Under the pieces are notes generated by a model. It was not told the DNA's origin and did no database searches. It was given only the letters and a program-made list of their open reading frames with translations. This document shows, one piece after another, positions 1 to 9,217 of a stretch of 64,000 nucleotides of DNA. A program made the position numbers and the translations under genes. Position 1 is the first letter of the stretch. Each line of letters starts with the position of its first letter. Origin of the DNA: Pedobacter sp. KBS0701 (lineage in GTDB: Bacteria; Bacteroidota; Bacteroidia; Sphingobacteriales; Sphingobacteriaceae). The DNA lies in assembly GCF_005938645.2 (NCBI RefSeq), contig NZ_CP042171.1, positions 4,774,001-4,838,000 of the forward strand. Direction: 5' to 3'.

Positions 1-128
1 CCGCAGCTTTTGGCGGTGCATGTGCATCGGTGGTCATCCGCGATTTGCTTGGCCTACCCATCGAAATGGCCGAACGTCCTGCAAGGATCAGTCATAAAAC
101 ACTTAATAAGAGGAAAAGTAAAAAATAG
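1..128 (+). CDS. C-terminal end of an unidentified protein (partial)
   Basis: An open frame enters from the left edge (codons from base 3) and ends at a TAG at 126-128, giving 41 residues. The tail reads GGACASVVIRDLLGLPIEM followed by a basic end (NKRKSKK). The small-residue-rich stretch and hydrophobic helix look like the end of a folded domain, but I do not recognise the family. It may be the last gene of an upstream unit, because the next 130 bases hold no gene. Confidence 0.55.
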   Translation, partial: AAFGGACASVVIRDLLGLPIEMAERPARISHKTLNKRKSKK

Positions 129-261
129 AAGTTGAATTGTTGATATCCTGATTTCGTGAAGATTTTAAATTGTTGTAAGTTAGGGTAGGTGAATACCAGG
201 TGTAACTATAACTGCCCTGCGGGCACCTCCCAATTTTATATCGGGGGAATAAAACCAAAAA

Positions 262-777
262 ATGCAAAAGAAAACTAACACCCATGCCAATTTAGGCATC
301 CGGCATTTCCCTCTCCCAGAGGGGTGTCCGCAGGACGGGGTGTTAAAAAAGAATTTGCAAAATGAGATTATAGTAGATGGCACGATTATAACCACAGTGC
401 CCATTACTGATTTACCTTATCAACCTCGATTAAAAGAAAGAGCAAAAGCACTTCGGCAAGCCGGAAATTTACCAGAAGTCTTATTTTTGATGCAGGTAAC
501 CAAAAAGCGATTTCATAAAATAGATTTTGACAGGCAGCGTATAATCGGAAATTACATTGTTGATTTTTATATCAAGCGGCTTGGCTTAATAATAGAAATT
601 GAAGGCAGTAGTCATGATGATAAACAAATTTACGATGAACTAAGAGAAGAGAATTTAATTTCATTAGGATTAAAAATATATCGGATTACGGTTGATGATG
701 TCATGAAACAAATGGATTTTGTAATCATAGCCTTGGAAGAGTATATTATTAAAGAATATGGGATTATTCCTCCTTAA
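262..777 (+). CDS. DUF559-type endonuclease-like protein
   Basis: Residues from about 55 onward look like the DUF559 / very-short-patch-repair-like nuclease fold: LKERAKALRQAGNLPEVLF, then FDRQRIIGNYIVDFY, then an acidic motif LIIEIEGSSHDD, ending in an amphipathic helix. The family is usually 110-130 residues, so the first 50 residues of this 171-residue frame are extra. That extra part is encoded by a short repeat (about 300-345) also found elsewhere in the window. The true start may be a TTG near 352, or the repeat may have been captured as a new N-terminus. No in-frame ATG lies between 262 and the domain. The acidic motif has E where relatives I remember have D. Cellular role unknown; the gene stands alone. 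Confidence 0.7.
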   Translation: MQKKTNTHANLGIRHFPLPEGCPQDGVLKKNLQNEIIVDGTIITTVPITDLPYQPRLKERAKALRQAGNLPEVLFLMQVTKKRFHKIDFDRQRIIGNYIVDFYIKRLGLIIEIEGSSHDDKQIYDELREENLISLGLKIYRITVDDVMKQMDFVIIALEEYIIKEYGIIPP

Positions 778-819
778 TAAATCATCTAAAAGTTTTGATA
801 AAACAATTCAATATTATAA

Positions 820-870
820 ACTAAAGCCACCCCGCCCTACTGGCACCCCTCCAAAGGAGGGGGAATTAAT
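820..870 (+). repeat. REP-like GC-rich short element upstream of addA
   Basis: The stretch reads CCACCCCGCCCTACTGGC then CCCCTCCAAAGGAGGGG, a small GC-rich palindrome in AT-rich DNA. Related elements lie at about 205-245, 300-345 (inside the DUF559 frame) and 10273-10318. All share the pattern of a CCCCTC..GAGGGG hairpin beside a CCCG/CGGG block. Its G-run sits about 10 bases before the addA start. Confidence 0.5.
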
Positions 871-878
871 AAAACGAT

Positions 879-3800
879 ATGTCCCAACCCCTCAAAATTC
901 TTCAAGCCTCCGCAGGTTCAGGTAAAACGTTCAGTTTAACTGCACATTACCTCACTTTGCTATTTAGTGGCGACAATAAATACCGCGAAATTTTAGCTGT
1001 AACCTTTACCAATAAGGCCACTGAAGAAATGAAAAACCGGATTCTGGAGGTATTGTTAGGGTTGGCAAAAGGCAATCCATCAAAAAAAATCGATGATTAT
1101 CGGAAACTCATTTTAATCGCCTATCCGATATTAAGCCCGCAGGAACTGCAGTTCAAAGCAGATAAAATTTACCGCAAAATTTTGCACGACTACAGCCGTT
1201 TTTCGGTGAGCACCATTGATGGTTTCGTGCAAAAAGTAATCCGTGGCTTTGCATTCGAACTGGGCCTTAATGCCGATTATAATTTAGAAATGAATTATGA
1301 TAAGGTGAAAGATGATCTCGTAAATAAACTGGATGAAGCTTTAGATCATAACAAACAGCTTTTGCAATGGATTATCGATTTGGCCATCGAACGCATCAGC
1401 GACAATAAAAGCTGGAATTATAAGTTCGAACTCTATAACCTGATCGGGGAAATATTTTCTGAACGTTTCCAGATTTTTGAAGATGCGGTTAATGCTATAG
1501 GTTTAGAAAACATCGACGAATTATTTAAAAAATATATTAGTGTTACCAAGGCAGAAATTAAAAAATTTGAGGAGGAACTGGTTTCGCTGGCAACCGAAGC
1601 CAACGAAGCTTTAAATGTGATTGGCGTAGAAACGGAACACCTGAAAGGGAAATCAAGAAGTCCGCTGGCTAAAATTATCTTGGTCGCCAGGGGCGATTTT
1701 TCGAAGATTGAACCGCTTTTCAATTTAATCGATGAGCCAGATGAGTGGTTTCAGAAGAATGCAAACTTCCCTGAAGCCTATGATACGGTAAATCCAATTC
1801 TTCAAAAGTTAAAAACGTATTATTTAACGCATTTACCGAATTATAGTCTGGCCATTGCCTTTAATAAAAATCTCTATTATTTAAGGTTGATGCAGGAAAT
1901 TGCAGTGTTGTTGAAAGAATACAGGGCAGAAAATGATAACCTGCTAATCAGCGATGCCCAAAAACTGATTTCGGGAATTACTGAAGATGCAGGTGATAAT
2001 CCTTCTTTCATCTGGGAAAAAGTCGGCAACCGTTACCGCAATTTTTTGTTTGATGAATTTCAGGATACTTCTACCAGTCAGTGGGGAAGTTTCAAATCAT
2101 TGTTGACAAATGCCATGGCCACGCCAAGTCAGGATCTGATCGATCACCTGATTGTTGGCGATACTAAACAATCCATTTACCGCTGGCGTAATGGCGACTG
2201 GAACATCCTGCATAAACATGCCAAGTTAGATGTTGGTGCTGAAAATGTATTGGAAGAAAGTTTAGAAGAGAACTACCGGAGCGCGGAAAACATCATCACT
2301 TTTAATAATTTCCTCTACAAAGCCATTCCGCTTACCTTACAGAATGAGTTGAATGAAAATCTGGCTACCAAACCCGAAAGTATTTCCGAATGGTGGCAAG
2401 AGCAGCATTATCAGCAGATTATTACCGATATTTATAGCGGATCAACCCAAAATTTCGCTACTAATACGCTAAAAGGTGGAACTATAAAAATCAAAAAGTT
2501 TGGTAAAGATCATGCCCCAAATGAAGCACGCTTTACTGAAACTGTTTTTAGGGATATTGCTCTGGATGATATTGTTGAAGAAATAAACCACCTCAAAAAT
2601 GAGCAGCTATATGCATTAAAAGACATTGCCATTTTGGTACGTTCAAACAGCGAAGCTTTATTAACTGTTAAAAAATTAATGGAGCACAAATTGCCTGTTT
2701 TATCGGGCGATGCCTTACTGATTTCGAATAACTCGGCCATACAACTCATCGTTAACACCTTAAAAGTACTGATTGGTTTAGAAACTCAAACGGCTCTTTA
2801 CAAAGCCAATTGTATAGCACTTTATCATTCTTTGCACGAAAAAGATATTGATGCCAATTATTACCTTAACCTCACCAATAGACCACTCCATACACTTACA
2901 GCAGTTTTGCCCGTTGCTTTATGCGAAAACTGGCAAAGTTGGTTACAGCTTCCCTTACCTGAACTGGTTGAAATTTTGATTGAAAGTTATGGCTTAAAAA
3001 ACCTAACGGCCAACCTACCCTATCTGTTAGCATTTAGAGACCTCACAGCTTCTGCCGGAAAATTGGGCGAAAAAGGTATAATTTCGTTTCTAACCTGGTG
3101 GGAAGAAGACGGCGTTAAAAAATCATTGCCATCGCCTGAAGGTGCTGATGCGATACAGATTATTACTATTCACAAATCGAAAGGTTTAGCTTTTAGGGCT
3201 GTTTTTGTTCCCTTTTGTAATTGGGAGATCAAAGGCAAACCCAATGCCACTTTCTGGGTTTCATCGGAAGAAACGGTGTATAAAGAATTGAAAGGCATTC
3301 CTTTAAAATATAATGAAGCATTGGCCGATTCGGCAATTGCTAAGGCCTATTACGAAGAGCTTCTTTATAACAATATGGATGCGCTCAACATGCTTTATGT
3401 GGCAACCACACGATCCAAAGATTACCTCTACATTGCTACAATGACTAAAAAGGAATTGAAACTATCTAACATGGGTGATGTAATTAATTTCACTTTTGAT
3501 GAGCAGTTTGATGAAAACGGTGTGTACGAAATTATAGAACCTGTAATTGTCGAAAGTAAATCTGAAGAATCGAATTTTATTAATTTAAATAGTTATCCAA
3601 CCACAACCCGTTTGTCGGAACTCTATGTTCCTTCAGCGGAAAAACATCTAAAACACCTGGTCAATATTGAAAAATCAGGGAGAAAAGGTTCCTTACTACA
3701 CGATATCCTGGCCAGTGCAAGTAATACAAAAGAAGTAGAAGATTATGCGATAAACCTGGTTTTGCAGGGCATTATCAAAGAAGAAGAAAAACAGCAATTA

Positions 3801-4097
3801 ATTAATTCAGCACTTGAAGTGTTGAACAACCCAGAGCTCAAAGAAATTTTAGACAAAGCAAGTGAAAGTATTGTAGAAAAAAACATCATTGATGCCAATG
3901 GGAAACTGCACCGTCCTGATCGGGTATTGATCAACACCTATGAAGTAATTATCCTCGATTATAAATTTACGTTGGAAGAAAGCGATAAACACATCGAACA
4001 GGTAAATAATTACAAAATCTTACTTACTGAAATGGGTTATCAAAATATCAAAACCTATCTTTTTTACGCAGTTAAAGGGAAATTGAAATTAGTATAA
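879..4097 (+). CDS. addA: AddA/RecB-like UvrD-family helicase with C-terminal nuclease
   Basis: A 1072-residue superfamily 1 helicase-nuclease, probably the motor subunit of an AddAB/RecBCD-type break-processing complex. Walker A is ASAGSGKT at residues 10-17. The Walker B/Q motif is DEFQD at 392-396, followed by GDTKQSIYRWR near 425 and the EENYRS motif near 465. TIHKSKGLAF lies near 763 and YVATTRSKDY near 840. The end carries a PD-(D/E)XK nuclease: LLHDIL near 937, RPDRV near 1010 and LDYKF with D1027 and K1029. The ATG at 879 sits just before Walker A, as expected. The next gene starts one base after the stop, so both subunits are probably co-translated. Confidence 0.85.
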   Translation: MSQPLKILQASAGSGKTFSLTAHYLTLLFSGDNKYREILAVTFTNKATEEMKNRILEVLLGLAKGNPSKKIDDYRKLILIAYPILSPQELQFKADKIYRKILHDYSRFSVSTIDGFVQKVIRGFAFELGLNADYNLEMNYDKVKDDLVNKLDEALDHNKQLLQWIIDLAIERISDNKSWNYKFELYNLIGEIFSERFQIFEDAVNAIGLENIDELFKKYISVTKAEIKKFEEELVSLATEANEALNVIGVETEHLKGKSRSPLAKIILVARGDFSKIEPLFNLIDEPDEWFQKNANFPEAYDTVNPILQKLKTYYLTHLPNYSLAIAFNKNLYYLRLMQEIAVLLKEYRAENDNLLISDAQKLISGITEDAGDNPSFIWEKVGNRYRNFLFDEFQDTSTSQWGSFKSLLTNAMATPSQDLIDHLIVGDTKQSIYRWRNGDWNILHKHAKLDVGAENVLEESLEENYRSAENIITFNNFLYKAIPLTLQNELNENLATKPESISEWWQEQHYQQIITDIYSGSTQNFATNTLKGGTIKIKKFGKDHAPNEARFTETVFRDIALDDIVEEINHLKNEQLYALKDIAILVRSNSEALLTVKKLMEHKLPVLSGDALLISNNSAIQLIVNTLKVLIGLETQTALYKANCIALYHSLHEKDIDANYYLNLTNRPLHTLTAVLPVALCENWQSWLQLPLPELVEILIESYGLKNLTANLPYLLAFRDLTASAGKLGEKGIISFLTWWEEDGVKKSLPSPEGADAIQIITIHKSKGLAFRAVFVPFCNWEIKGKPNATFWVSSEETVYKELKGIPLKYNEALADSAIAKAYYEELLYNNMDALNMLYVATTRSKDYLYIATMTKKELKLSNMGDVINFTFDEQFDENGVYEIIEPVIVESKSEESNFINLNSYPTTTRLSELYVPSAEKHLKHLVNIEKSGRKGSLLHDILASASNTKEVEDYAINLVLQGIIKEEEKQQLINSALEVLNNPELKEILDKASESIVEKNIIDANGKLHRPDRVLINTYEVIILDYKFTLEESDKHIEQVNNYKILLTEMGYQNIKTYLFYAVKGKLKLV

Positions 4098-4098
4098 T

Positions 4099-6960
4099 AT
4101 GCAGATAAAACCATTTTTACAGGAAGTTGCTGAAGATTTAGTTGCCCGGTTTGGAAATCAGCTGGAAAACTGTGCCATCGTTTTTAATAACAAACGTCCA
4201 TCTGCATATTTGCAGAAACACTTTGCCGATATTATTGGGAAACCATTTTTCAGTCCTTCATTTTTTACCATACAGGAATTCTTTGCAAGTTCTACCAGTT
4301 ATAAAATAGCCGATTTTTACCTGCAGTTTTTCACCCTTCATAGAATTTATAACCAACTGCTCGCAGAAGAGAAGCTGGAAAATATATCAAGTCACAAGTT
4401 TTTCCCTTTAGCAAAGATCATCTTAAGTGATTTCAACCAGATTGATGCCGATCTGGTACATGCTGAAAAACTATACCGCGACTTGGAAGATATATCGGTC
4501 ATTAATAAAGATTTTGATTATTTAAGCCCGGAGCAATATGAGTTTCTTGCACAGTTCTGGACTTCCTATTCAGAAGGAAAACATAAAAAACAGCAGGAAC
4601 TGTTCATCAAGATGTGGCGCAGGATGCCCAAGCTTTACCATAAATATCACGTTACGCTTAAAGAGCAAGGTTATTTAACTAATGGTTCGGTTTACCGTTA
4701 CCTGGCGGATGATATTACTAATCACCAGGAGTTTATTTCCAATTTTGATAAAGGGAAGATTATTTTCGTAGGTTTTAATGCTTTGAGTAGTGCCGAGGCT
4801 AAAATATTCACCCAACTACAGGAGGCAGGAAAAGCATTGTTCTATTTTGATGCCGACACCTATTATTTAGATGACGTTTCGCAGGAAGCAGGTTTGTTTT
4901 TGCGTAAAAACATCAACCAGCTTGGATTGAAAAATGAATTTGCAGGGCAGGAAAGTTTAATGAAATCAGCCTCGCACAATGTAAATGTTTTTAAGGTCCA
5001 GGGGCAATCGGCACAGGCCAAAATCCTGAACAACATTTTAGCAGATGATTATACAGCAGCCGAAACTGTTGGAAAAACAGTAGTGGTTTTGGCTGATGAA
5101 AGCCTGTTGATCCCTACGCTGCAAACGATTCCAACTCACCTGAATGGAAAAGAAATCGACCTCAACGTAACTATGGGTTTCGCTTTATCAACCTCGAGTA
5201 TTTTTGGCCTGGTTGATTTATGGCTGGGGAGCCAGTTGGAGATTTTACAGCGGGATAAAGTAAGCTACAAAAATGTAGAGGCTTTTTTAACCCATCCTTT
5301 AACAGGCCTTACCCAAAAAATGCGGGATAAAATTTTAACCGCTTTGTTGGAAGAAAACCAGGTAGAGATCGACCATAAACGTCTGTTACGCCAAAGTGGA
5401 TTGTTTGAAACTTTTTATAAAAAAATCGATGATCCGCAGCATGTGGTCACCAATTTACTGGATGTGCTGGATTATGTGTTAACCCGTTTATCCAACGCAA
5501 AAACGCTTAAAAAAATCGATGCAGAACTTTTTGTAAAAACCATACAGGAGTTAAACCGTTTGCATGATACCTTTAGCAACCATATTGGTAAAGAAGAAAT
5601 CCCTTTTGTAATTTACCTCGTTCAAAAATCGCTACAGGCCATTGCAGTACCGCTTTCAGGAGATCCGCTGAATGGGATACAAGTAATGGGGTTGCTTGAA
5701 ACCAGGAACTTGAACTTCGATAAAGTGGTCATTTTAGGTTTTAACGAAGGCATTATTCCAAAATCATCCATTGGCAATAGTTTCATTCCAGACTCTATAC
5801 GTCGCGTTTATGGCCTCCCAGTTCTCGAAAATCTGGATGCCATTTCCTCTTACATGGTATACCGTCTATTACAGAAAGCTAAGAATATCAATTTTGTCTA
5901 TAATAGCTTAACTGACGAATCTACTTCGGGCGAAGCCAGCAGGATCTTAAAACAACTTGAGTACGAAAGCGGTTTCGATTTTGAATATAACGAACTTAAT
6001 CTCGAGGTAAAAACTGAACCTTTTAAAGAAGTAAAGATCGAAAAGACCAATAATGCCCTTATCCAGGAAACACTTCAAAAATACCTCGATAAAAAGAAAG
6101 TGCTTTCGCCATCGGCACTTACCCAATACATTTCCAACCCGATAGATTTCTTTTTCAATTACATTGCAGGTATTAAAGAGCCTAAAGAGATCAGTGCAGT
6201 GGTAGAAGCCAACGAAATTGGTTCAATTCTACACAAAGTGATGGAGTATTTTTATGAGGATTTAAGGTCTGCTGAAATTACAGCAGAGCGGATTAAAGAG
6301 AAAAGGAAACAAATTCCTGCTTTTATACAAAAAGCCTTTAATGCCGTGATGTTTAAAAATCCAGATACGGTGATGGAATATAAGGGCATGCAAAAGGTAA
6401 TTTTATCAATTGTAGATGCTTATGTAAACATCATTTTAAACCAGGATGAAGCTCAAACGCCATTCAACATCATTAGTCTGGAGCAAAAAGTAGAGGCCGA
6501 AATAAGTTTCCCGCTTAAAGGAAAAGAAGCCAGCGTAAAGATATTTGGTTTTATTGATCGTGTTGATGTAAAGGATGGGGTAACTAAAATTATTGATTAC
6601 AAAACCGGAAGTGATAAGTTAACCTTTAAGGATGTACCTGAACTTTTCAACTCAGACGGAAAGCATATTAACAAAGCCTTGGTTCAAACCCTATTGTACA
6701 CATACGCTTATGAACAGTTCTCTGGCAAAAGCTTCGTCGAACCTAATTTATATGTAGTAAAAACAATGAGCGCAGATGGCGTTTGGTTTAAATCGGGCAG
6801 GCAAAATCTGTCCGGCGCCTATCTGGAAGAAATTAAACCCGAATTTCTTGCCGAACTAAGAAAAAAACTGACCGAACTTTTCGAAGCACCTTATTTCGTA
6901 GCCAGTGCTGTTGAGGATAATTACAAATATTCTATTTATAAAACTTTATTTGGGAAATAA
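4099..6960 (+). CDS. addB: AddB-like PD-(D/E)XK nuclease, second subunit
   Basis: A 953-residue protein encoded directly after addA. The middle has helicase-like but degenerate features (VVILGFNEGIIP near 550). A RecB-type nuclease fills the end: SPSALTQYISNPIDFFF from about 670, EIGSILHKVMEYF near 704, and IDYKTG with D833 and K835. Together with addA it should process double-strand ends for recombination. Canonical AddB carries four cysteines binding an Fe-S cluster around the nuclease. The expected positions here hold other residues: N in the ISNPIDFFF segment, and no cysteine in the last 60 residues. The cluster therefore seems absent. Assignment as AddB rests on context plus the nuclease domain. 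Confidence 0.78.
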   Translation: MQIKPFLQEVAEDLVARFGNQLENCAIVFNNKRPSAYLQKHFADIIGKPFFSPSFFTIQEFFASSTSYKIADFYLQFFTLHRIYNQLLAEEKLENISSHKFFPLAKIILSDFNQIDADLVHAEKLYRDLEDISVINKDFDYLSPEQYEFLAQFWTSYSEGKHKKQQELFIKMWRRMPKLYHKYHVTLKEQGYLTNGSVYRYLADDITNHQEFISNFDKGKIIFVGFNALSSAEAKIFTQLQEAGKALFYFDADTYYLDDVSQEAGLFLRKNINQLGLKNEFAGQESLMKSASHNVNVFKVQGQSAQAKILNNILADDYTAAETVGKTVVVLADESLLIPTLQTIPTHLNGKEIDLNVTMGFALSTSSIFGLVDLWLGSQLEILQRDKVSYKNVEAFLTHPLTGLTQKMRDKILTALLEENQVEIDHKRLLRQSGLFETFYKKIDDPQHVVTNLLDVLDYVLTRLSNAKTLKKIDAELFVKTIQELNRLHDTFSNHIGKEEIPFVIYLVQKSLQAIAVPLSGDPLNGIQVMGLLETRNLNFDKVVILGFNEGIIPKSSIGNSFIPDSIRRVYGLPVLENLDAISSYMVYRLLQKAKNINFVYNSLTDESTSGEASRILKQLEYESGFDFEYNELNLEVKTEPFKEVKIEKTNNALIQETLQKYLDKKKVLSPSALTQYISNPIDFFFNYIAGIKEPKEISAVVEANEIGSILHKVMEYFYEDLRSAEITAERIKEKRKQIPAFIQKAFNAVMFKNPDTVMEYKGMQKVILSIVDAYVNIILNQDEAQTPFNIISLEQKVEAEISFPLKGKEASVKIFGFIDRVDVKDGVTKIIDYKTGSDKLTFKDVPELFNSDGKHINKALVQTLLYTYAYEQFSGKSFVEPNLYVVKTMSADGVWFKSGRQNLSGAYLEEIKPEFLAELRKKLTELFEAPYFVASAVEDNYKYSIYKTLFGK

Positions 6961-7064
6961 TTAAAAGCAAAAAAATGTCTAAATAGAACTTTTTTCAACA
7001 TCTTACTGGCAGGAACGTAAGTAGTCTATTTAAATAAGGGTATATTTTTAAATGGCATGCTGGT

Positions 7065-8186
7065 TTATAAAAATTCCCAGTAATTATCCCTATTGATAAC
7101 ATGTGCTGCCTCAGGAACATATTTTTCCATAAAAGCATTAGGAAACTTTACTTTTACTTTAGGATTCCATTTTAGCTCAAAAACTGTTATTTTGTTATCC
7201 TGTTCCTCAATATAATCTATTTCTGTTTTACTTACGGTTCGCCAAAAATAAGTATTACCATAAAAGCCACTATAGGCCAGGTTTTTTTTCCGTTCACTTA
7301 TAATAAAGTTTTCCCACAAGGCACCGATATCATTACGTTGAGCAATCGGCGAAAAATTATTAATGATGCTGTTTCTGATCCCATTATCATAAAAATAGAT
7401 TTTCCGGGAAGAGCTAATCTCATTTCTTAAATTTCGGGCCAAAGGATTTAAGCGAAAGACCACAAATGATTTTTCAAGCAGATCTATGTAATTGTTAACC
7501 GTTGCCTTGTCAATACCTACAGTTTGGGCAAGCTCATTATAAGAAACCTCATTTCCCACCTGCCAGGCAAGGGCCTGCAAAAGTTTTAAAAGCGCATCCG
7601 GTCGACGAATACCACCCGCTTCTAAAATATCCTTATATAGATAACTTCCAGCAAGATTATTTAATATTTCTATCGCATTTTCGCTATGATTAATTACGTC
7701 AGGATACATGCCAGTTATCAAAAATTCCTCTAAACGTGGGTGAATTTTGGCAAAGGAATATTGATCCTTCAATTCCCTCCAAGACAAAGGATATAATCTG
7801 TACTCCCACTTACGACCTGTAAGAGGTTCATTAATCTGACTTGCAATTTCCAACGCTGAAGAACCAGATATAAAGAACTGAACATCTTTGTTAGCGTCAA
7901 TGATCATCTTTGCAGTTAAGCCTATATTTTCAAGTCGCTGTGCCTCATCAAATACAACAACCTTAACCTCGCCGATAAAAGTATTAATAAAGGCTTGTGT
8001 TGGATTGTTCCATAATAGTCTTACGCCAGGGTCATCTCCATTGATGTAGAGATAATCACTAGTTAAAGAGCCAGCGATTTTATTAATCAGCGTAGTTTTA
8101 CCTACCTGTCTTGGACCAAGTACAACTATTGCTTTTTTGAAATCAACTTTACTCTCTAAAGTTTGTTGCAGTGCTCTTCTAATCAT
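7065..8186 (-). CDS. AAA ATPase with DUF4143 domain
   Basis: A 373-residue protein of the AAA_14/DUF4143 class. Walker A is GPRQVGKT at residues 24-31 and a Walker B-like VVVFDEAQR lies near 75-83. The C-terminal half is DUF4143-like: a short helix-turn-helix-like stretch (YNELAQTVGIDKATVNNYI), then a nuclease-like fold ending ITVFELKWN. The frame can be extended to a TTG at 8198, but the ATG at 8186 is preferred: it has AGGA upstream and begins MIRRALQQ as in relatives. The biological role of this family is poorly defined. Two similar palindromes sit immediately upstream and could be autoregulatory. The gene stands alone on the minus strand. Confidence 0.8.
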   Translation of the reverse strand: MIRRALQQTLESKVDFKKAIVVLGPRQVGKTTLINKIAGSLTSDYLYINGDDPGVRLLWNNPTQAFINTFIGEVKVVVFDEAQRLENIGLTAKMIIDANKDVQFFISGSSALEIASQINEPLTGRKWEYRLYPLSWRELKDQYSFAKIHPRLEEFLITGMYPDVINHSENAIEILNNLAGSYLYKDILEAGGIRRPDALLKLLQALAWQVGNEVSYNELAQTVGIDKATVNNYIDLLEKSFVVFRLNPLARNLRNEISSSRKIYFYDNGIRNSIINNFSPIAQRNDIGALWENFIISERKKNLAYSGFYGNTYFWRTVSKTEIDYIEEQDNKITVFELKWNPKVKVKFPNAFMEKYVPEAAHVINRDNYWEFL

Positions 8187-8198
8187 AAATCCTATCAA

Positions 8199-8258
8199 TT
8201 CCCCAAATATAGTTGTTTTTGGAGAATATAATCCCCAAATATAGCTATATTTAGGGAT
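8199..8258. promoter_or_regulatory. Two tandem palindromes (candidate operator) before the DUF4143 gene
   Basis: Bases 8231-8258 form a near-perfect palindrome with 14-base arms (13 of 14 paired), arm ATCCCCAAATATAG. Bases 8199-8226 repeat the same left arm (TTCCCCAAATATAG) with a weaker right arm (about 10 of 14). The second copy ends 13 bases before the ATG at 8186. Paired dyads at the start of a gene are typical of operator sites. That the gene's own product binds them is inference. Confidence 0.5.
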
Positions 8259-8359
8259 TAGTAGATTAAAAGAGATTTAGGAATTACCTTATACCTTGAG
8301 AAATCTGGGGATAATTGTTTTTTTATTCTCGTTTTTTTGCTTAAAGCTTATCTTTAAAA

Positions 8360-8917
8360 ATGCTAACCTTAAATTTCACAAATTTTCCCATACTCGAAAC
8401 CGAGCGCTTAATCCTCCGCGAACACGATCTGGCCGATGCTGAAGCACTTTTTGCCATGCGCACTAACGAAACGGTAATGAAATATATTGACAGGGAAAGG
8501 CCAAAAGATATTTTTGAAGTCAAAGATTTTATTTCCCGTTTCAGAAATGGTTATGAAAATGGCGACAACCTGGCCTGGGTAATTGCTTTAAAAGAAAACC
8601 CCAAACAGATGATTGGCTCTGTGGGTTATTGGCGAACCGATTTTGCCAACCACCGCGCAGAAATAGGTTATATGCTCCACCCTGATTATTGGAGAAAGGG
8701 AATTATCTCTGAAGCACTAAAAAAATCAATTGATTTTGGCTTTAATGAGGTTAATTTGCATACCATTAGTGCAAACATCAATGTAGGAAACAATGCCTCA
8801 AGACAGATGCTGCTTAAACATGGCTTTGTAAAAGAAGCACATTTTAAACAGGATTATTACTTCAGGGGGCAGTTTTTGGATAGTGAGATTTACGGGTTGT
8901 TAAATCCAAATCATTAA
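8360..8917 (+). CDS. GNAT family N-acetyltransferase (RimJ/RimL-like)
   Basis: A 185-residue acetyltransferase. The start ETERLILREHDLADAEALF is the usual opening of the RimJ/RimL subgroup, which acetylates N-termini or small amines using acetyl-CoA. GSVGYWRTDF and IGYMLHPDYWRKGIISEAL (near residues 90-118) give the central strand and the pyrophosphate-binding loop. NIGVGN-like N-x-x-N-xx-S (NVGNNASRQMLLKHGF) follows near 140. The substrate cannot be told from sequence. The ATG at 8360 gives standard length. Confidence 0.85.
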   Translation: MLTLNFTNFPILETERLILREHDLADAEALFAMRTNETVMKYIDRERPKDIFEVKDFISRFRNGYENGDNLAWVIALKENPKQMIGSVGYWRTDFANHRAEIGYMLHPDYWRKGIISEALKKSIDFGFNEVNLHTISANINVGNNASRQMLLKHGFVKEAHFKQDYYFRGQFLDSEIYGLLNPNH

Positions 8918-8940
8918 ATCAACGAAGTTAAAAATATTAA

Positions 8941-9104
8941 ACTGAAGCGGGTCAGCTTTCCTTTTCAATCAACTACAACCATATTATTCCTTTTGGAGAA
9001 GATATTTCGAAAAAAGAATAGGCTTTGATATAAAAAGCTTAACAAAAACGCAATTGCCCAATATTATTTCTTCTTTAATGGAATTAGCAACAAATGAAAC
9101 TTAA
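8941..9104 (+). pseudogene. Possible decayed coding remnant
   Basis: Between the GNAT gene and pdhB one frame reads QLSFSINYNHIIPFGEDISK and stops at a TAG in an A-run near 9010-9022. The next frame continues with protein-like sequence (RIGFDIKSLTKTQLPNIISS) to a TAA at 9102-9104. NHIIPF resembles the DHIIPFSKGG motif of HNH endonucleases, but the match is short. This suggests a gene end broken by a one-base shift. The rest of 8918-9217 holds only the pdhB promoter. Confidence 0.3.
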
Positions 9105-9164
9105 AAAACTTCAAATAATCGATCAAAACACTTATAATTATTACAAAACATAGGCATTTTAGCC

Positions 9165-9196
9165 TTTGGTTTCAAAGCGATTAATAATTATATTTG
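9165..9196 (+). promoter_or_regulatory. Bacteroidota-type promoter of pdhB
   Basis: TTTG at 9165-9168, a 20-base spacer, then TATATTTG at 9189-9196, matching the Bacteroidota primary sigma consensus TTTG-N19/21-TAnnTTTG. The start codon lies 22 bases after the -7 box. Confidence 0.7.
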
Positions 9197-9217
9197 CCCC
9201 CGTTATAAAAATTTACA

